NCBI GenBank assembly: GCA_028023455.1
Contig: JAQFVV010006215.1
Location: 5,501,230 to 5,565,229, forward strand
DNA length: 64,000 nucleotides
From: Epiperipatus broadwayi
Lineage: Eukaryota > Onychophora > Udeonychophora > Euonychophora > Peripatidae
Direction: 5' to 3'
Under the pieces are notes generated by a model. It did no database searches. It was given only the letters and a program-made list of their open reading frames with translations, and was not told the origin of the DNA. This document shows, in pieces, positions 41,590 to 53,099 of this stretch. The position numbers were made by a program, and so were the translations under genes. Each line of letters starts with the position of its first letter. The stretch's first letter is position 1.

Positions 41590-43260
41590 TGCAAGTTTTC
41601 AAAACTAATCTAATTTTTGAATAGTTTGGAGTGTTAAAAACTTATTATTTTTTGATTACTAAAAACCTAAAAAAATGATTTTTTAAAAAATATATTAAAA
41701 AGTTCATATTATGAAAATTATATTAAATATCTGATTGAACTGATATGAAATAATTACTCCGTGTGATTTAATGCAACGATAGAGTGATGGATTCTGGAGA
41801 TGAAGATCCGTGAATCACACAGCTCCACTCCATCAAGTCTGACACTTGAACTTCTTATAGACTTCTAAGTAATAAACAATTTGGTTAAGAGCTCTCTATT
41901 AGCTCATTATTTAAAATAAAAGGAATTATATAAAAAACAAAATTTGAGTTATTAATGATGTCAATTATGGTCCACAGGGTCTATCTCAAGGGAATCTTTT
42001 ATCAGCTGTGTCAAGAATCTTATTTATATGAATTGATTATAATTTCTTTCAATCCAAAATAAAATTATATGTGACGTTATTAAATACAAAGAGCATCAAA
42101 TTTAATAATTGTGAGTATTTCATCTTTAACACTGTAAAATAAAGCAAGTGAAATCTGCTTAATATGTATATAATTTAAGTCTGTTATGATTTGTAGTTAG
42201 TCATAATGGATTTTGGCACACCTGATGAAAAAGTTTCTTTAACATGATGTTTTGCATTGTCACATTACAGTTCAGAATTTGATTACTATATACTATCTTG
42301 TATATCTTAGTTATGTAATAATTAATATGGATAGTGCTAAATAATTCTCATTTATAATAGTAGATTTGCATGCCCAGCATACACCTTATATTATCATACT
42401 GACTTATATCTATTCTTGTATAATAATATTCCCTTGTTTTTATATATGAGAAATCTATTAATTTAAATATAATATTATTTATCCAGAATTTTCTTTTCTT
42501 GCTGATTTGGATTAACAATTTTGTCATGTTAATTAAACATATATTAATGATTCATATCTTTTCATTATAAATCTTCTGTTTTAAATCATTTATTTGCAGC
42601 TGAAAATGTAATCAAAATTTAATATCTGCACATTACAGCAATACATATGTATGTATAATATATTCACTTTATTAAATGCATATTTTAGGTTGGTACAGCA
42701 TCTTATATAGTAGTATTTTAAAAAATAAAAATTAATTTGTTAAATGTAAATATCATATAATAGTAAACAGTACTGTAATTAACAATTTTATTGTCTATTT
42801 TAATAATGATACAATATAATTATATATAAAAAAGTAGAACTAAATTTATCTTCTTTTTTTCCCATTCACTTTATTTAAAGTGCATATTAATTTATTTAGT
42901 TATTTACAAATAAGATTTAGTGCTTAAAATTAACTTGTTTTTGAATTCTGATAAATATGTTTTTAATTAATATTCTGAAAAAAAAAAGTTTTTAATTAAT
43001 AATTGCTGTTTTAATATACGATTTTAAGCCTTTAAGATTTAGCAATTTTTTTTTATGTCCTCTACAGTAAATCTGTAAAAAAAAAAGTAAAAAAATTTGA
43101 CATTATTTTGATTAAGAAAAATAAAATAGAAATATGATATTCATATCATTTAAACACATTAATTTACAAGTATTTACTGAACTGTTTTTTTTTTTAATTT
43201 TATATTAAAAGATGAATATATTAATTACTGACATTATTACCTTCTAATGCATTTATTTTC
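41590..43260. other. AT-rich non-coding DNA
   Basis: 41760-41820 can fold with 7-bp ends (TGTGATT/AATCACA) around a GGAT...ATCC hairpin. It resembles degenerate tRNA-like segments at 44380-44430 and 48280-48330, which may be relics of another SINE. No gene. Confidence 0.3.
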
Positions 43261-43267
43261 AAGACAT

Positions 43268-44226
43268 GTAAATAAGCAATTATTTTATCTAGCGCCGTGT
43301 TTACAATTATATTACATTCAAATATCAGCCTTTCAAGCTAATTGAGCACGCACCTTTTGAGAGTGTTAAATAAATGAATACTTTCCTCTTCAATCCAAGA
43401 TATAGTATTTATGCAGGAATAAAAAGGATCCTCTTATTCCTATGACTCAAATTCTTTTATATGAGCAAATCTGAAGAACTGCTGAGGAGAGCGTGCGTAG
43501 AATCTCACTTTAAATGACTATTTACAATGTTTTTTGACTGAATGACGTCGGTGAAATTATTTAGAATTTACTAAACGTCATTCTTACTGAAACTTAATTA
43601 TGAGTAAATAAGCAATTATTTTATCTAGCGCCATGTTTACAATTATATTACATTCAAATATCAGCCTTTCAAGCTAATTGAGCATGCGCCTTTTGAGAGT
43701 GTTAAATAAATGAATACTTTCCTCTTCAATCCAAGATATAGTATTTATGCAGGAATAAAAAGGATCCTCTTGTAGAATCTCACTTTAAATGACTATTTAC
43801 AATGTTTTTTGACTGAATGACGTCGGTGAAATTATTTAGAATTTACTAAACGTCATTCTTACTGAAACTTAATTATGAGTAAATAAGCAATTATTTTATC
43901 TAGCGCCATGTTTACAATTATATTACATTCAAATATCAGCCTTTCAAGCTAATTGAGCATGCGCCTTTTGAGAGTGTTAAATAAATGAATACTTTCCTCT
44001 TCAATCCAAGATATAGTATTTATGCAGGAATAAAAAGGATCCTCTTATTCCTACGACTCAAATTCTTTTATATGAGCAAATTTGAAAAACTGTTGAGGAG
44101 AGTGTGAGTAGAATCTCACTTTAAATTACTATTTACGATGTTTTTTGACTGAATGACGTCGTGAAATTATTTAGAATTTACTAAACGTCATTCTTACTGA
44201 AACTTAATTATGAGTAAATAAGCAAT
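43268..44226 (+). repeat. Tandem array of a ~336-bp unit (about 2.8 copies)
   Basis: GTAAATAAGCAAT begins at 43268, 43604, 43879 and 44214, giving units of 336, 275 and 335 bp. The middle unit lacks about 62 bp (the ATTCCTATGACTCAAATTC to GAGGAGAGCGTGCG part). Each unit ends with the inverted pair GAATGACGT...ACGTCATTC. The block TCTAGCGCC to CAAGATATAG is homologous to the arms of the palindromic element at 760-1001. No convincing hammerhead was found. No ORF. Confidence 0.88.
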
Positions 44227-44436
44227 AAATCATGATCCATTTTAAAATAGTAAAATCTAACAATTATGAACATTTAAAGAGTTTTTATAATTTTATACAA
44301 TTTAAACTAAGCTAAACAAATGATTTATTGCTTCAGGGTTCATAAGAAGTATTGAAAGTGATAAATCAATCACATGATCCATGGATCTTAAAATTCCATA
44401 GTTGGCTATTCTACCACTGCACTAAACTATTACTGA

Positions 44437-44705
44437 CCTCATTGAAAAAATTAAAAGACTGAAGTGGAGTTGGGCTGGACATATTGCTAGAAGAGATGAT
44501 AATAGATGGACAATTGAAATATTAAACTGGATTCCAAGAGATTGTAAAAGACCCAGAAAGAGACCACATGTGAGATGGATGGATGAAATAAGAAAGTGTG
44601 CAGGGGTGATGTGGAGAAGAAAAGCTAAAGATAGGAAAAGATGGATTGAACTTGGAGAGACCTTCATCCTGCAGTGGATTGATAATGGTTGATGATGATG
44701 ATGAT
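44437..44705 (+). mobile_element. LINE B 3'-end fragment
   Basis: The frame starting near 44437 encodes LKWSWAGHIARRDDNRWTIE, then ILNWIPRDCKRPRKRPHVRW, and WRRKAKDRKRWIELGETFI. This is the classic C-terminal region of APE-type LINEs (the W.GH.AR...DNRW, RGRP..RW and DR..W..LGE motifs). It ends in a (GAT)n tail, ATGATGATGATGATGA. Coding only for the last ~80 residues; 5'-truncated. Confidence 0.85.
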
Positions 44706-44709
44706 GACT

Positions 44710-45650
44710 TATGTTTAAGTTGATGAAGCATTACACAAGCCAATAATATTTTTTTAGTTCAGTAAATTAAATTTTTCTTAACCTAATAAGCCTACACACC
44801 TGGAAATTTACATTTTTGATGCAAATTACAAAATAAATATATTGTAATTGTTGAATTGTGTGGATACCCATATTTTATTTACATAACTGTTTCCCTATTA
44901 ATTGATGATTAATAATCCATCAATGCAGTGCATTATGCTTGGTCATTACATTTTATTACTATAATCTTGGCTTCTGAGATGTCTTCTCCTTCTTTGATGT
45001 CAATCCATTATGAGTCTATTAATCTTATTTTTTGGGAGAGGAACTAATATATTCATTGATATGGCAGTACATGATCACCTTTCATTATCCTTGGCTTTTT
45101 TTTAACAGATCAGTTTTATTAACTACCTCATTGTAACATTAATATATTGTTCTCTCAGGTTAAATATGGTTTAGATCATATGCACAGATCATGGATCATT
45201 TGAAGTTTTTGTTTTTTTTAAATCATCATACTGATTTTTAAAACTTTGATATCTTCTTACTGTCTTTTTCTTCATTCAATAAATATACATTAGATTTTGA
45301 AAAACCAGACTTTCTTTATTCTTATCAGAAAATTGTATTTTTTGTTTGTTCTTTCAAATGTTAGTTTCATAAAATTCATTATAGTACTTTAATGGTACTT
45401 AAATTTCCAACTCTATAAGAATATATTCACCAGTAGACATAATTGACTTCACTTGTTAACAAGAAATAGAGATTTGAAAGTTACAAAAATTCCAGTTCTG
45501 TTATACTGTGCATTATTAGTAGGTTTACTTATTATTAGAATCTTTATTGACTATAAAGTGAAATTCTTTCAACCTCTGCTGAAGACTTTTTAATTTGCAT
45601 TGACATCATGACCAATATCAGAATAGACAGTTTACAAAACATATTAAACA
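44710..45650. other. AT-rich non-coding DNA
   Basis: No supported feature. Confidence 0.3.
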
Positions 45651-45654
45651 ATAC

Positions 45655-45962
45655 AAAACTCTCCATATAGTAGTGCCACCCTGTGCCAACCAGAGTAATC
45701 AATGGATGCCAGAAGGCTTATGCATAGAATCCCTATCTAGTTCCTACACATCCAACATCCCCAGACTACTTTCTGGCTTACGGCTTTCGTCAGTGGGGAT
45801 ATTGGATGAGTAGGCACTAGATAGGGATTTTATGCATAAGCCTTCTGGCATCCATTGATTACTCTGTTTGGCACAGGGTGGCACTACTTTATGGAGAGTT
45901 TTGCTTTGTTTAATAACAATTATGTGCTAGTATAAAAGATGGTGATCATGTGATGTTTAATG
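45655..45962. mobile_element. Hammerhead-family-2 element, compact palindrome
   Basis: Arms CAAAACTCTCCATATAGTAG and CACTACTTTATGGAGAGTTTTG are inverted. They enclose CCAACCAGAGTAATCAATGG, CCAGAAGGCTTATGCATA and their mirror copies. The hammerhead core lies at the centre on the minus strand (45764-45793). To the right the terminus continues to GTGATCATGTGATGTTTAAT. No coding capacity. Confidence 0.8.
45758..45805 (-). ncRNA. Hammerhead motif, family 2 (one stem III mismatch)
   Basis: The minus strand has CCCCA, CTGACGA (45793-45787), stem II residues AAGCCGTAAGCC (poorly paired), then GAAAGTAGTC. The expected ACTAGT palindrome is altered at one base. TGGGG follows and can pair with the CCCCA upstream. 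Confidence 0.5.
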
Positions 45963-47500
45963 ATTTAAAACATTTATATCTTATTAATAGAAAACCTTAC
46001 TTTAATAGCATTCATCTTTATTAATATGCAAACTACATGTTTGATTACAGTCACACAATTTATATTCATAAAAATTTACTTTGAAAAAAATCAAATGAAA
46101 TGAAAATGTCAAGTTGAAAAATGAAGTTTTACTTGTTTTCATTTTTCTTAACTTATTTATAATTGTTTTGCTTAAATGTTTTGAATTTAAGGGATTATTC
46201 CATATGTTAATTTTGTTATTAGTAGCTGAACACACTTTCAGTTAGTGAAATCAGATTCATAGCAATATTGCTTCACCAGCTGAAAGCGCACTTATCTAGT
46301 GTTACAAAATTAACATATGGAATAAATCTTTATTTAGCTAACATTCAAAATAGTGTAATAATCAGCAAGTTGAACATGGCTATCCTATGTCTTCTATTTG
46401 AAGTTCCTTATATAGTTCCCTCATCTCTACATAAGACTGTTGTAGTTTGCCATATCTCTCCAAACATATTCTAGTACAGCTTTTTCCATTTTGGAAATTT
46501 GTATAAATATTCTATATGTTTAAATCATTTATCAAATTATTTGTATGGATTTGCTTGCTTTTCTTATTTCTTTTCACATACTTTAATGATATTTTAAACT
46601 ATTTTTATTTCAAAGGTGTTTCTTGTTATAAATGTGAAACAATATGATCAAATTTATGACTTTATTGCAAGTCATCTTTGGAGGCTTCCTTCAATCCTGG
46701 TTTATTTAATTTTCTCCATGTCATAACTACTGCATTCACTAATTACTTTTATTATTATTAAATCAAATCTTCTCTGACATCTTTTTTATTTTTAGATACA
46801 GGGTTTGTCATTTATTGCATTTGTATTATCAGCATAATATTTAATTTAGACTGCTTTTCTCATCAAGTTTACTTTCTGAATCTTTTTTCCTATTCATTCT
46901 TATTACCAGAATTCTATAATCTCTTATAAAATGCCCATTTTTAATTCCTATTTGCATATTCTATGATCTAATTGATCTTACAATATCATTTAAACTTGTC
47001 AACCATTCACTTTTGTGATATTTTATATCTCTGACTGTTATCATCATTAAGCTTGATGTATGTGTTCATTGTATTTGAAAATATGTGATTAAGACATCCA
47101 AAAAGCTTTTTTAATCACATATTTGGCAACCTAATACCTCTTGAGATATATTTGTTTTTATCATAGCTTCAATTTTAATTTATAATTTATATACCTAAAC
47201 CAAAGTTAAATTTTATTTGACTATTTTAGTTTACATTTAGTATCTTGATTAACAGCAGCCTTCAAAGCTATAGAATATTATTAGAAATTTCTATATATAT
47301 ATAGCTTAATAAAATTTATAGAAAATTCTTGTGAAAAATAAAGAATTGGTTTCGTGTTAGTGTTTAACTGATAGATATAACTGATAGAATTACTTTTTTA
47401 ATAAAACTTACTATTCAATTAGTAATATTGAAGTATTTTTGGATAGTAAGAATCTACCTGCTTAATAACTTGAGCAATTATCTTTAAGAAATTGTTGTAT
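45963..47500. other. AT-rich non-coding DNA
   Basis: Small frames at 46235-46002 and 46268-46474 look incidental. No feature supported. Confidence 0.3.
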
Positions 47501-47504
47501 ACTG

Positions 47505-47957
47505 TTGTTTAATGACCATTATTTTAACTTATATAGCATTCTTTTGTATCTAAATGATGATACTTTGAAACATTCTCTTGAAACTGGGATAGCTCTTCTA
47601 TTGAAGTTAAATAATTGTGTCATTAGCTTTTTTTTTAGAAAAAGATTTATGACTGTTTATTGTATTATGCTTTTATCATCTCTCAGAAAAATGTGCGATA
47701 TTTACGTTTGTCATACAGAATCTGATTTTGTGTTACAGTCAGTAAATGATTCTGATAATAATTTTCGCTATATCATTTTAGTTATTTTTAGGGGTATCTG
47801 TGTATGGAACAGGAATTTGACAAATTATATGGCAAAGCTAATTGCTGATCTTAATAAATTCGCATGGGGAAATAAGGTTTTGTGTAGTTGTAATTTGTAT
47901 TTATACATGCAATGTGATAGTGATATAACCTACAATAGCTTCACATTATTCTTATAA
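47505..47957 (+). CDS. Unrecognised 150-codon open frame
   Basis: A comparatively long frame for this composition. The N-terminal half is hydrophobic; the second half has CDIYVCHTESDFVLQSVNDS and NYMAKLIADLNKFAWGNK. Good splice-acceptor-like sites fall inside it (TTTTTTTTTAG near 47638, TTTTGTGTTACAG near 47739), and a donor-like AAG|GTTTTG occurs at 47877. Part of it could therefore be an exon of the unknown plus-strand gene starting at 41462, in this or another frame. No family is recognised. A chance or decayed frame is as likely. Confidence 0.2.
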   Translation: MFNDHYFNLYSILLYLNDDTLKHSLETGIALLLKLNNCVISFFFRKRFMTVYCIMLLSSLRKMCDIYVCHTESDFVLQSVNDSDNNFRYIILVIFRGICVWNRNLTNYMAKLIADLNKFAWGNKVLCSCNLYLYMQCDSDITYNSFTLFL

Positions 47958-48927
47958 GCAAAAAAAATTCCAACCTTATAAATTCAAATTTTTTAAATCA
48001 TAATTTGAATACATTTCATTAAGTTAAAATTAAAAAAGATTCTAATACTTATACAGAAAAATCTAGCAGGGATTAATTACAGTTGCAATGAAAACATTTG
48101 ATTTGATGAATGATTAATGTTAAAGTTCAAAAACTATAATGAAAAAGAACTTTTCTAATAATCAGTTTTAAAAAATGAAACAAAATTTTATTAAGTTTCT
48201 TCTTTCTGTTAAAAAAAAGTTTCTTAAGAAAAAAGAATCAAATGGTTTATTGATTGGCAGTTCATTGGAATACGTCAGAATCCATAGATTTTGAGCTCCA
48301 CTACTCTGCCATTGCATTAGTTAATGAAGGACAGTCTCTACATAATTTGACATAAATTATTGCTAATAAACACTACTCATCATCAAGGATCATTACCAGA
48401 AGATATTCTATGTAATTTCATCTTCATTTTTTTAAAAATAAATACATCACCGGAATTTATAGAAATATGAAAACTCCAATTCTTGTTTGAAAAAACAACA
48501 AAAAACTAAATAATTCTGTCACTGAAATGTAATAAGTTAAAAAACAATTCTCAGTCACTTAATACGTAGAGAAACACTGATTTTGATAATAGTGCTTTGC
48601 ACTAAAAATACATTAAGAATATAGATAGCATTTTCAACGTTTTCTTTGTGGATGAAGCGATGTCAATTTTACATTTAATTTAAAACACCTCTGTAACTTT
48701 TTCTGGTACCCTTTTTCTCACAACCAATATTAAAATCACTGTTTTAAACATTTTTGACTTTTTTAAAAAATTTCCGTCTACTTAAACTTCAAATGAAAGG
48801 TTGCACAATTCTCAGATTGTAAAACAGTTCAGTTTTAGTGTCTTACATAAACTTCATAAAATATTGTGTAAATTACCTGCTAAGTGGATAGTTGTTTTTT
48901 ATAATTTTATTTTATAAAATTTCACTT
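47958..48927. other. AT-rich non-coding DNA
   Basis: 48280-48330 contains a degenerate tRNA-like phrase on the minus strand (GCAATGGCAGAGTAGTGGAG). Otherwise nothing. Confidence 0.3.
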
Positions 48928-49049
48928 TTAATATTTTTAGTTATAAACAAGGCAAAACTCTCCATACAGTAGTGCCACCCTGTGCCAACCAGAGTAATCA
49001 ATGGATGCCAGAAGGCTTGTGCATAAAGTCCCTATCTAATGCCTACTCA

Positions 49050-49108
49050 TCCAATATCCCAGACTAGTTTCTGGCTTGTAGCCTTCATCAGTGAGGAGCT
49101 TTGGATCT
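49050..49108 (-). ncRNA. Type-I hammerhead motif, family 2, core intact
   Basis: On the minus strand CTCA pairs with TGGG (stem I), and CCAA with TTGG beyond a loop. CTGATGA (49091-49085) is followed by stem II GGCT-ACA-AGCC, with one unpaired A on each side. GAAA (49071-49068) leads into the palindrome ACTAGT, and C17 is at 49062. All invariant core bases are present. Confidence 0.7.
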
Positions 49109-49194
49109 GAGAGCACTGCACCTAGATCTTAGAGATCTGAGAGCACTGCACCTAGATTTTAGAGATCCTAAGAACTAGGTGCAGTGCTTTCAGA

Positions 49195-49250
49195 TCCAAA
49201 GCTCCTCATTGATGAAGGCCACAAGCCAGAAACTAGTCTGGGGATATTGG
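49195..49250 (+). ncRNA. Hammerhead motif, family 2, C3-to-T mutated
   Basis: Mirror copy of the previous motif: TCCTCA/TGGGGA stem I, TTGATGA (49209-49215) in place of CTGATGA, stem II GGC/GCC, then GAAACTAGTC (49229-49238). The conserved C3 is lost, which should abolish cleavage. Confidence 0.65.
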
Positions 49251-49421
49251 ATGAGTAGGCATTAGATAGGGATTTTATGCACAAGCCTTCTGGAATCCAT
49301 TGATTACTCTGATTGGCACAGGGTGGGACTACTGTATGGAGAGTTTTGCCTTGTTTATAAACAATTATGTGCTAGTATAAGAGATGGTGATCATGTGATA
49401 CTTAATATTTTTTAGTTATAA

Positions 49422-50155
49422 TTTTCATTAAGATTGTATAAATTAATTTACTAAACAAAGGTTGAAGAAAAATCACTGGAATCCAACTCCCTTGTAGCTC
49501 TGACTCAAGCCCAGCCATATTCCTATTAGCATCAAACCCTCTTTTCAGCACATCCTTAATTAGTAATATGTATTTATTACCATACTTAAAATTACTCATT
49601 AATGCTACTTCTTCATGTCAGAGTAGCAAAAATGCACCAAAAGACATATCAGATTATCTGTAAAGGTTATTTGTCTAATTTATTAGCATTCAAATAGAAT
49701 GCATAACAAATCCCTACATCTTACCATAAAAAAAATCAATGCATTTGTCATCACATGAATTATATTATGCCAAAAATTCTAATAAAATTACAATTTTGAA
49801 TAATATTCACACTCGTCAATTATTTTTATTCAAAAAATAACATCTAATGTTTAATTATTAGTGATACAACCTTTAAAAAACACTTTTAAACATAATGTGG
49901 AATATTGAAGAAATGTTCAGCATAAAATTCTATTAATGCAAAAAAAAACATAAAAAACATTAGAATTTTTTCTATTATATTATTTTATCCCACTCTTTGG
50001 CAAAAAAATATAAAATAAACAACAACTAATATTCATACATTTGTTCAATATATTATTTAAATGTGCTTTTGGGCTTATATTAATATTTATCTAAAAGAAA
50101 AAAAATGATCTAATTCCAAATAAGCATATCATTAGTACACATAATTATATACTGG
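49422..50155. other. AT-rich non-coding DNA
   Basis: No supported feature. Confidence 0.3.
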
Positions 50156-50159
50156 ACTA

Positions 50160-50645
50160 TTTTATTTAAAATTTTCAAATACATTCATTATGCTTTCTTC
50201 TTCAGGTATCATTTGCATGATCATTGACAATACTAGCATGGGAATTCATTTTGGAACCTTTAGATTTATAATTACTGAGTTTAAAATAACACTTTAAACA
50301 ATTAAACTATTAGGTCAAAGGCATAGAACTGAAAATGACTTTAACCAATAAGCTATGGTTAGGATATTATATTAAATACAATAGTCACAAATCTAAAGAT
50401 TCCAAATTCCATTCCCATGTTAGTATTGTCACTGATTAGGCCAACAACATTTGAGAAGAGAGAAAAAAATCCAATTTAACACATTGTACTATATATTAAT
50501 CTGTATACTTTTATTAATATTTGAATGTATTTAATAAGTTTGAATGTTTCTAAAAACACTTAAAATTAATTTTAGATAGTAGAAATAGTTCCACCTAGAA
50601 TCACATGTTAAGTGTCAACACCACAAACTTTCAGACAAACAGTAT
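50160..50645. mobile_element. Ancient PLE terminal-repeat relic, palindromic
   Basis: CTTCTTCAGGTATCATTTGC...TGACAATACTAGCATGG, then CTTTAGATTT, follow the order of the PLE terminal region at 3445-3520. The inverted copy is at 50390-50460 (AAATCTAAAGATTCCAAATT, then CATGTTAGTATTGTCACTGA). Further on, CACCACAAACTTTCAGACAAAC at 50618 matches the PLE end. Too diverged for a ribozyme call. Confidence 0.5.
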
Positions 50646-51640
50646 TACTAGTGCAAATTCTGTTATTATTAAAACTCTAGAACTAGATTCACATCTAAAA
50701 TATTTTGTAATATATTTTTATATATGTTTTAATTGCTGGATGTTACTCTGTATGACTTTAACTATCAACTACTTTTGGAAAGTTCACAGTTTTTTCTTGT
50801 TTTAATGTGCTAATACAATCATATTTTTTTAACTGTTTTATTGAAATCATTGATTTAAGCCATATATTTTTAACTTTTAATTTCATTTGTGAATTGGTAA
50901 AGGTTTTATTTTTAAAGTTCTAAAACAAATATCTTACTGTTGTTTTTGTAGACGTATCAGTAAACTACACTGCTGTTTTCCCACTTTGCAGTTTACTGGT
51001 GTTGATTTTATTTATGTTACTCCTTTAACTGGCCGACTAAGAAAACAATCAGACAATCTTGTGCAAAATTTTAATTAAACAATCTGATTTGGCATCAGAA
51101 TGGGCTCTTACTTTTGATTGTCACAAATAATTTGATTCCCAAGAAATAAAAAAATAGGCTATAGTATTTGTGAACTATCAGAAATTTTATATTTATTTGA
51201 AATGTCTGTTAACTTTAAGTATGCCTACAAGCCATTAGAACCTCAAAGTTAAATCACACTTGATGGAGTTATTAATTTGATGTTAAGTTTCGAAATCTTG
51301 GATATTTTATAAATTGAAAAATGTTCTAAATATTGCCTTTCAACTGTCAGAAACATGTTTTAAGAAATAAAAATTTATTGTATTAATTTAACCCTGAATT
51401 ATATATTGTAGTAATACCAAAAATTAATCTTGATATGTGAATGAAACACTATTATTTAGCAGCATTGTTTACTCAAGTTTATAATAGGTGGCTGTAGTAG
51501 ACAAAATAGGATGAATTACTACTTCTTAAAATATTCGTTGAAAGTAAGCAGAGGAAATCATGTAATCTTTATAGTTGACATGTATTACCAACTCACGATA
51601 TTTTCAAACATCATTCCACAGCAGGATGATCTAATTTTAA
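50646..51640. other. AT-rich non-coding DNA
   Basis: No supported feature. Confidence 0.3.
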
Positions 51641-51644
51641 TCCA

Positions 51645-53000
51645 ATTTTTTGACCCATAGCCTCTTTTTCACCTCATTACACCAGTAATCTTCCTTATTT
51701 CACCCATTCATTTCATTTGAGGTCTTTTACAATTTCTTGGGATTGAAATTTAAAACCTCAATTATTCATCTCTTCAACTTATCCAGACCTTCTGCATTTC
51801 AGTGTCTTCTTTCAATGATGTGATAACTGTTTGCTCTATCACCTATGTATTTATTCTTGTTACTCCTAACATATATCTCTCTATACTTTGTTGAGTGATC
51901 TGAAGTCATTGTATTCTTCTTCTTCTAAATGTCCATGTTTCAGATCCATAAAAAAACTGATAAAACATATACATTAAACATCTTCATTTTCAAACACACA
52001 GGCAAAAGCACTCCATCCAAATTTAATACTATGATTAATTTCATCCATTGTTTCTACATATACTAATAATCTGATCAAAATATTCATAGTTGTTAACCTT
52101 TTTGATAATTTCTACTTTTTTTCTTTTGAGAAAATCCACTGAACCTTACTTTAATCTTTTTAGCAATTATCTTTAGTCTTATTATTTTTTTTTTTTTTGG
52201 TTTTATCTGATAACTCCTGCAACCTGAAGTTCTGAAATGTTTGGTAAAAAAACATATTACCTGCAATTTTCTTTTCTTTTATTTCCTTTACTTTCCATTT
52301 TCATTCACAAAATACATATAAAATTTTTGAAGATATAGAATAACCCTGTTGCACACATAACTCATTATTAATCTTCTTAATATCATAACATGAATCTCAT
52401 TGCTGTTACACTTTGATAAATCTTTTTTAGAATATGACAATATTCTGGGTCTATTTCATGACAATTCACATGCTTTAATCACTATGAAAATGCTTATAGA
52501 AATTCCAAAGTTGTAATGGCAATTCATATTCATTAGTCCTTTCTATAACTTCTCTCAATATCTGAATATAATGACGACTAATAGGTCTGTAATTTCTAAT
52601 AACTTTTTTTTATCACTTTTCTTAAATATCAATATCTCTAATGCATTTTTTCAATCGTCTGGTATATCATTATTATTTAAATATTTGACAACTTTTCCAA
52701 CAATTTTTCTATTTTTTTATCTACTTTTTTAAAAACCTATCTAGCACTTTCTGGAACTTTTCCTTTCTAGATTTAATTGCATGACTCACTTTTTTATTTA
52801 AAGTATTTGGCAATGTAGACAATAATTTAGTTTCTTATTCTTTCATACTGTATAATTTTTTAAAAACTTACACATATTTCATGATGTCATCTCTCTTTTT
52901 AATAATAATTCCTATCTTTACTTCTTATTGTTAAAACAGTATTTCTTCCAATGTCAAATTGTTCCTTTACAGTTTTGAGACTTTTTTTTATTTATTTATA
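51645..53000 (-). mobile_element. Decayed LINE B copy (RT to C-terminus)
   Basis: Read on the minus strand from 53000 down, frames broken by shifts and stops encode DIPDD-KNALEILIFKKSDK and then YRPIS (RT motif, about 52720-52560). Further on are MKMFNVYVLSVFLWI (the VL.YG.ETW region, about 51980), NKYIGDRANSYHIIERRH, and finally a C-terminus matching the tail at 44.4 kb. The plus strand is T/C-rich accordingly. No intact frame. Confidence 0.6.
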
Positions 53001-53099
53001 AAATATAGGAAATTTTATTCTGTAATTTGGTTGCAACTCATATGATAAGGTTAAAAATAGGATACATTAAATGGTATTTAAAGAGAAAAAAGTTCAATG

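Larger units (their letters stand above)
48928..49421. mobile_element. Hammerhead-family-2 palindromic element with ~19-bp TSD
   Basis: TTAATATTTTTAGTTATAA (48928-48946) recurs as TTAATATTTTTTAGTTATAA (49402-49421), a target duplication differing only in a T run. The 455-bp insert is a long palindrome. The arms carry GGCAAAACTCTCCATACAGT, CCAACCAGAGTAATCAATGG and GCCTACTCATCCAATATCCC with their mirror images. Its centre holds GATCTGAGAGCACTGCACCT duplicated. One hammerhead sits in each arm on opposite strands. The right side has an extra tail (AATTATGTGCTAGTATAAGAG then GATCATGTGAT) that the left lacks. Confidence 0.88.

Noticed and set aside
41760-41820. Small structured RNA or tRNA with TGTGATT/AATCACA ends
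   Set aside because: Only the end helix and one hairpin pair; A and B boxes are poor. It is more likely a decayed SINE.
43300-44226. Hammerhead in the 336-bp tandem unit (CTGAGGA...GAAT)
   Set aside because: A CTGAGGA box occurs, but there is no GAAA box, stem II or matching stem I, and the box is altered in another unit.
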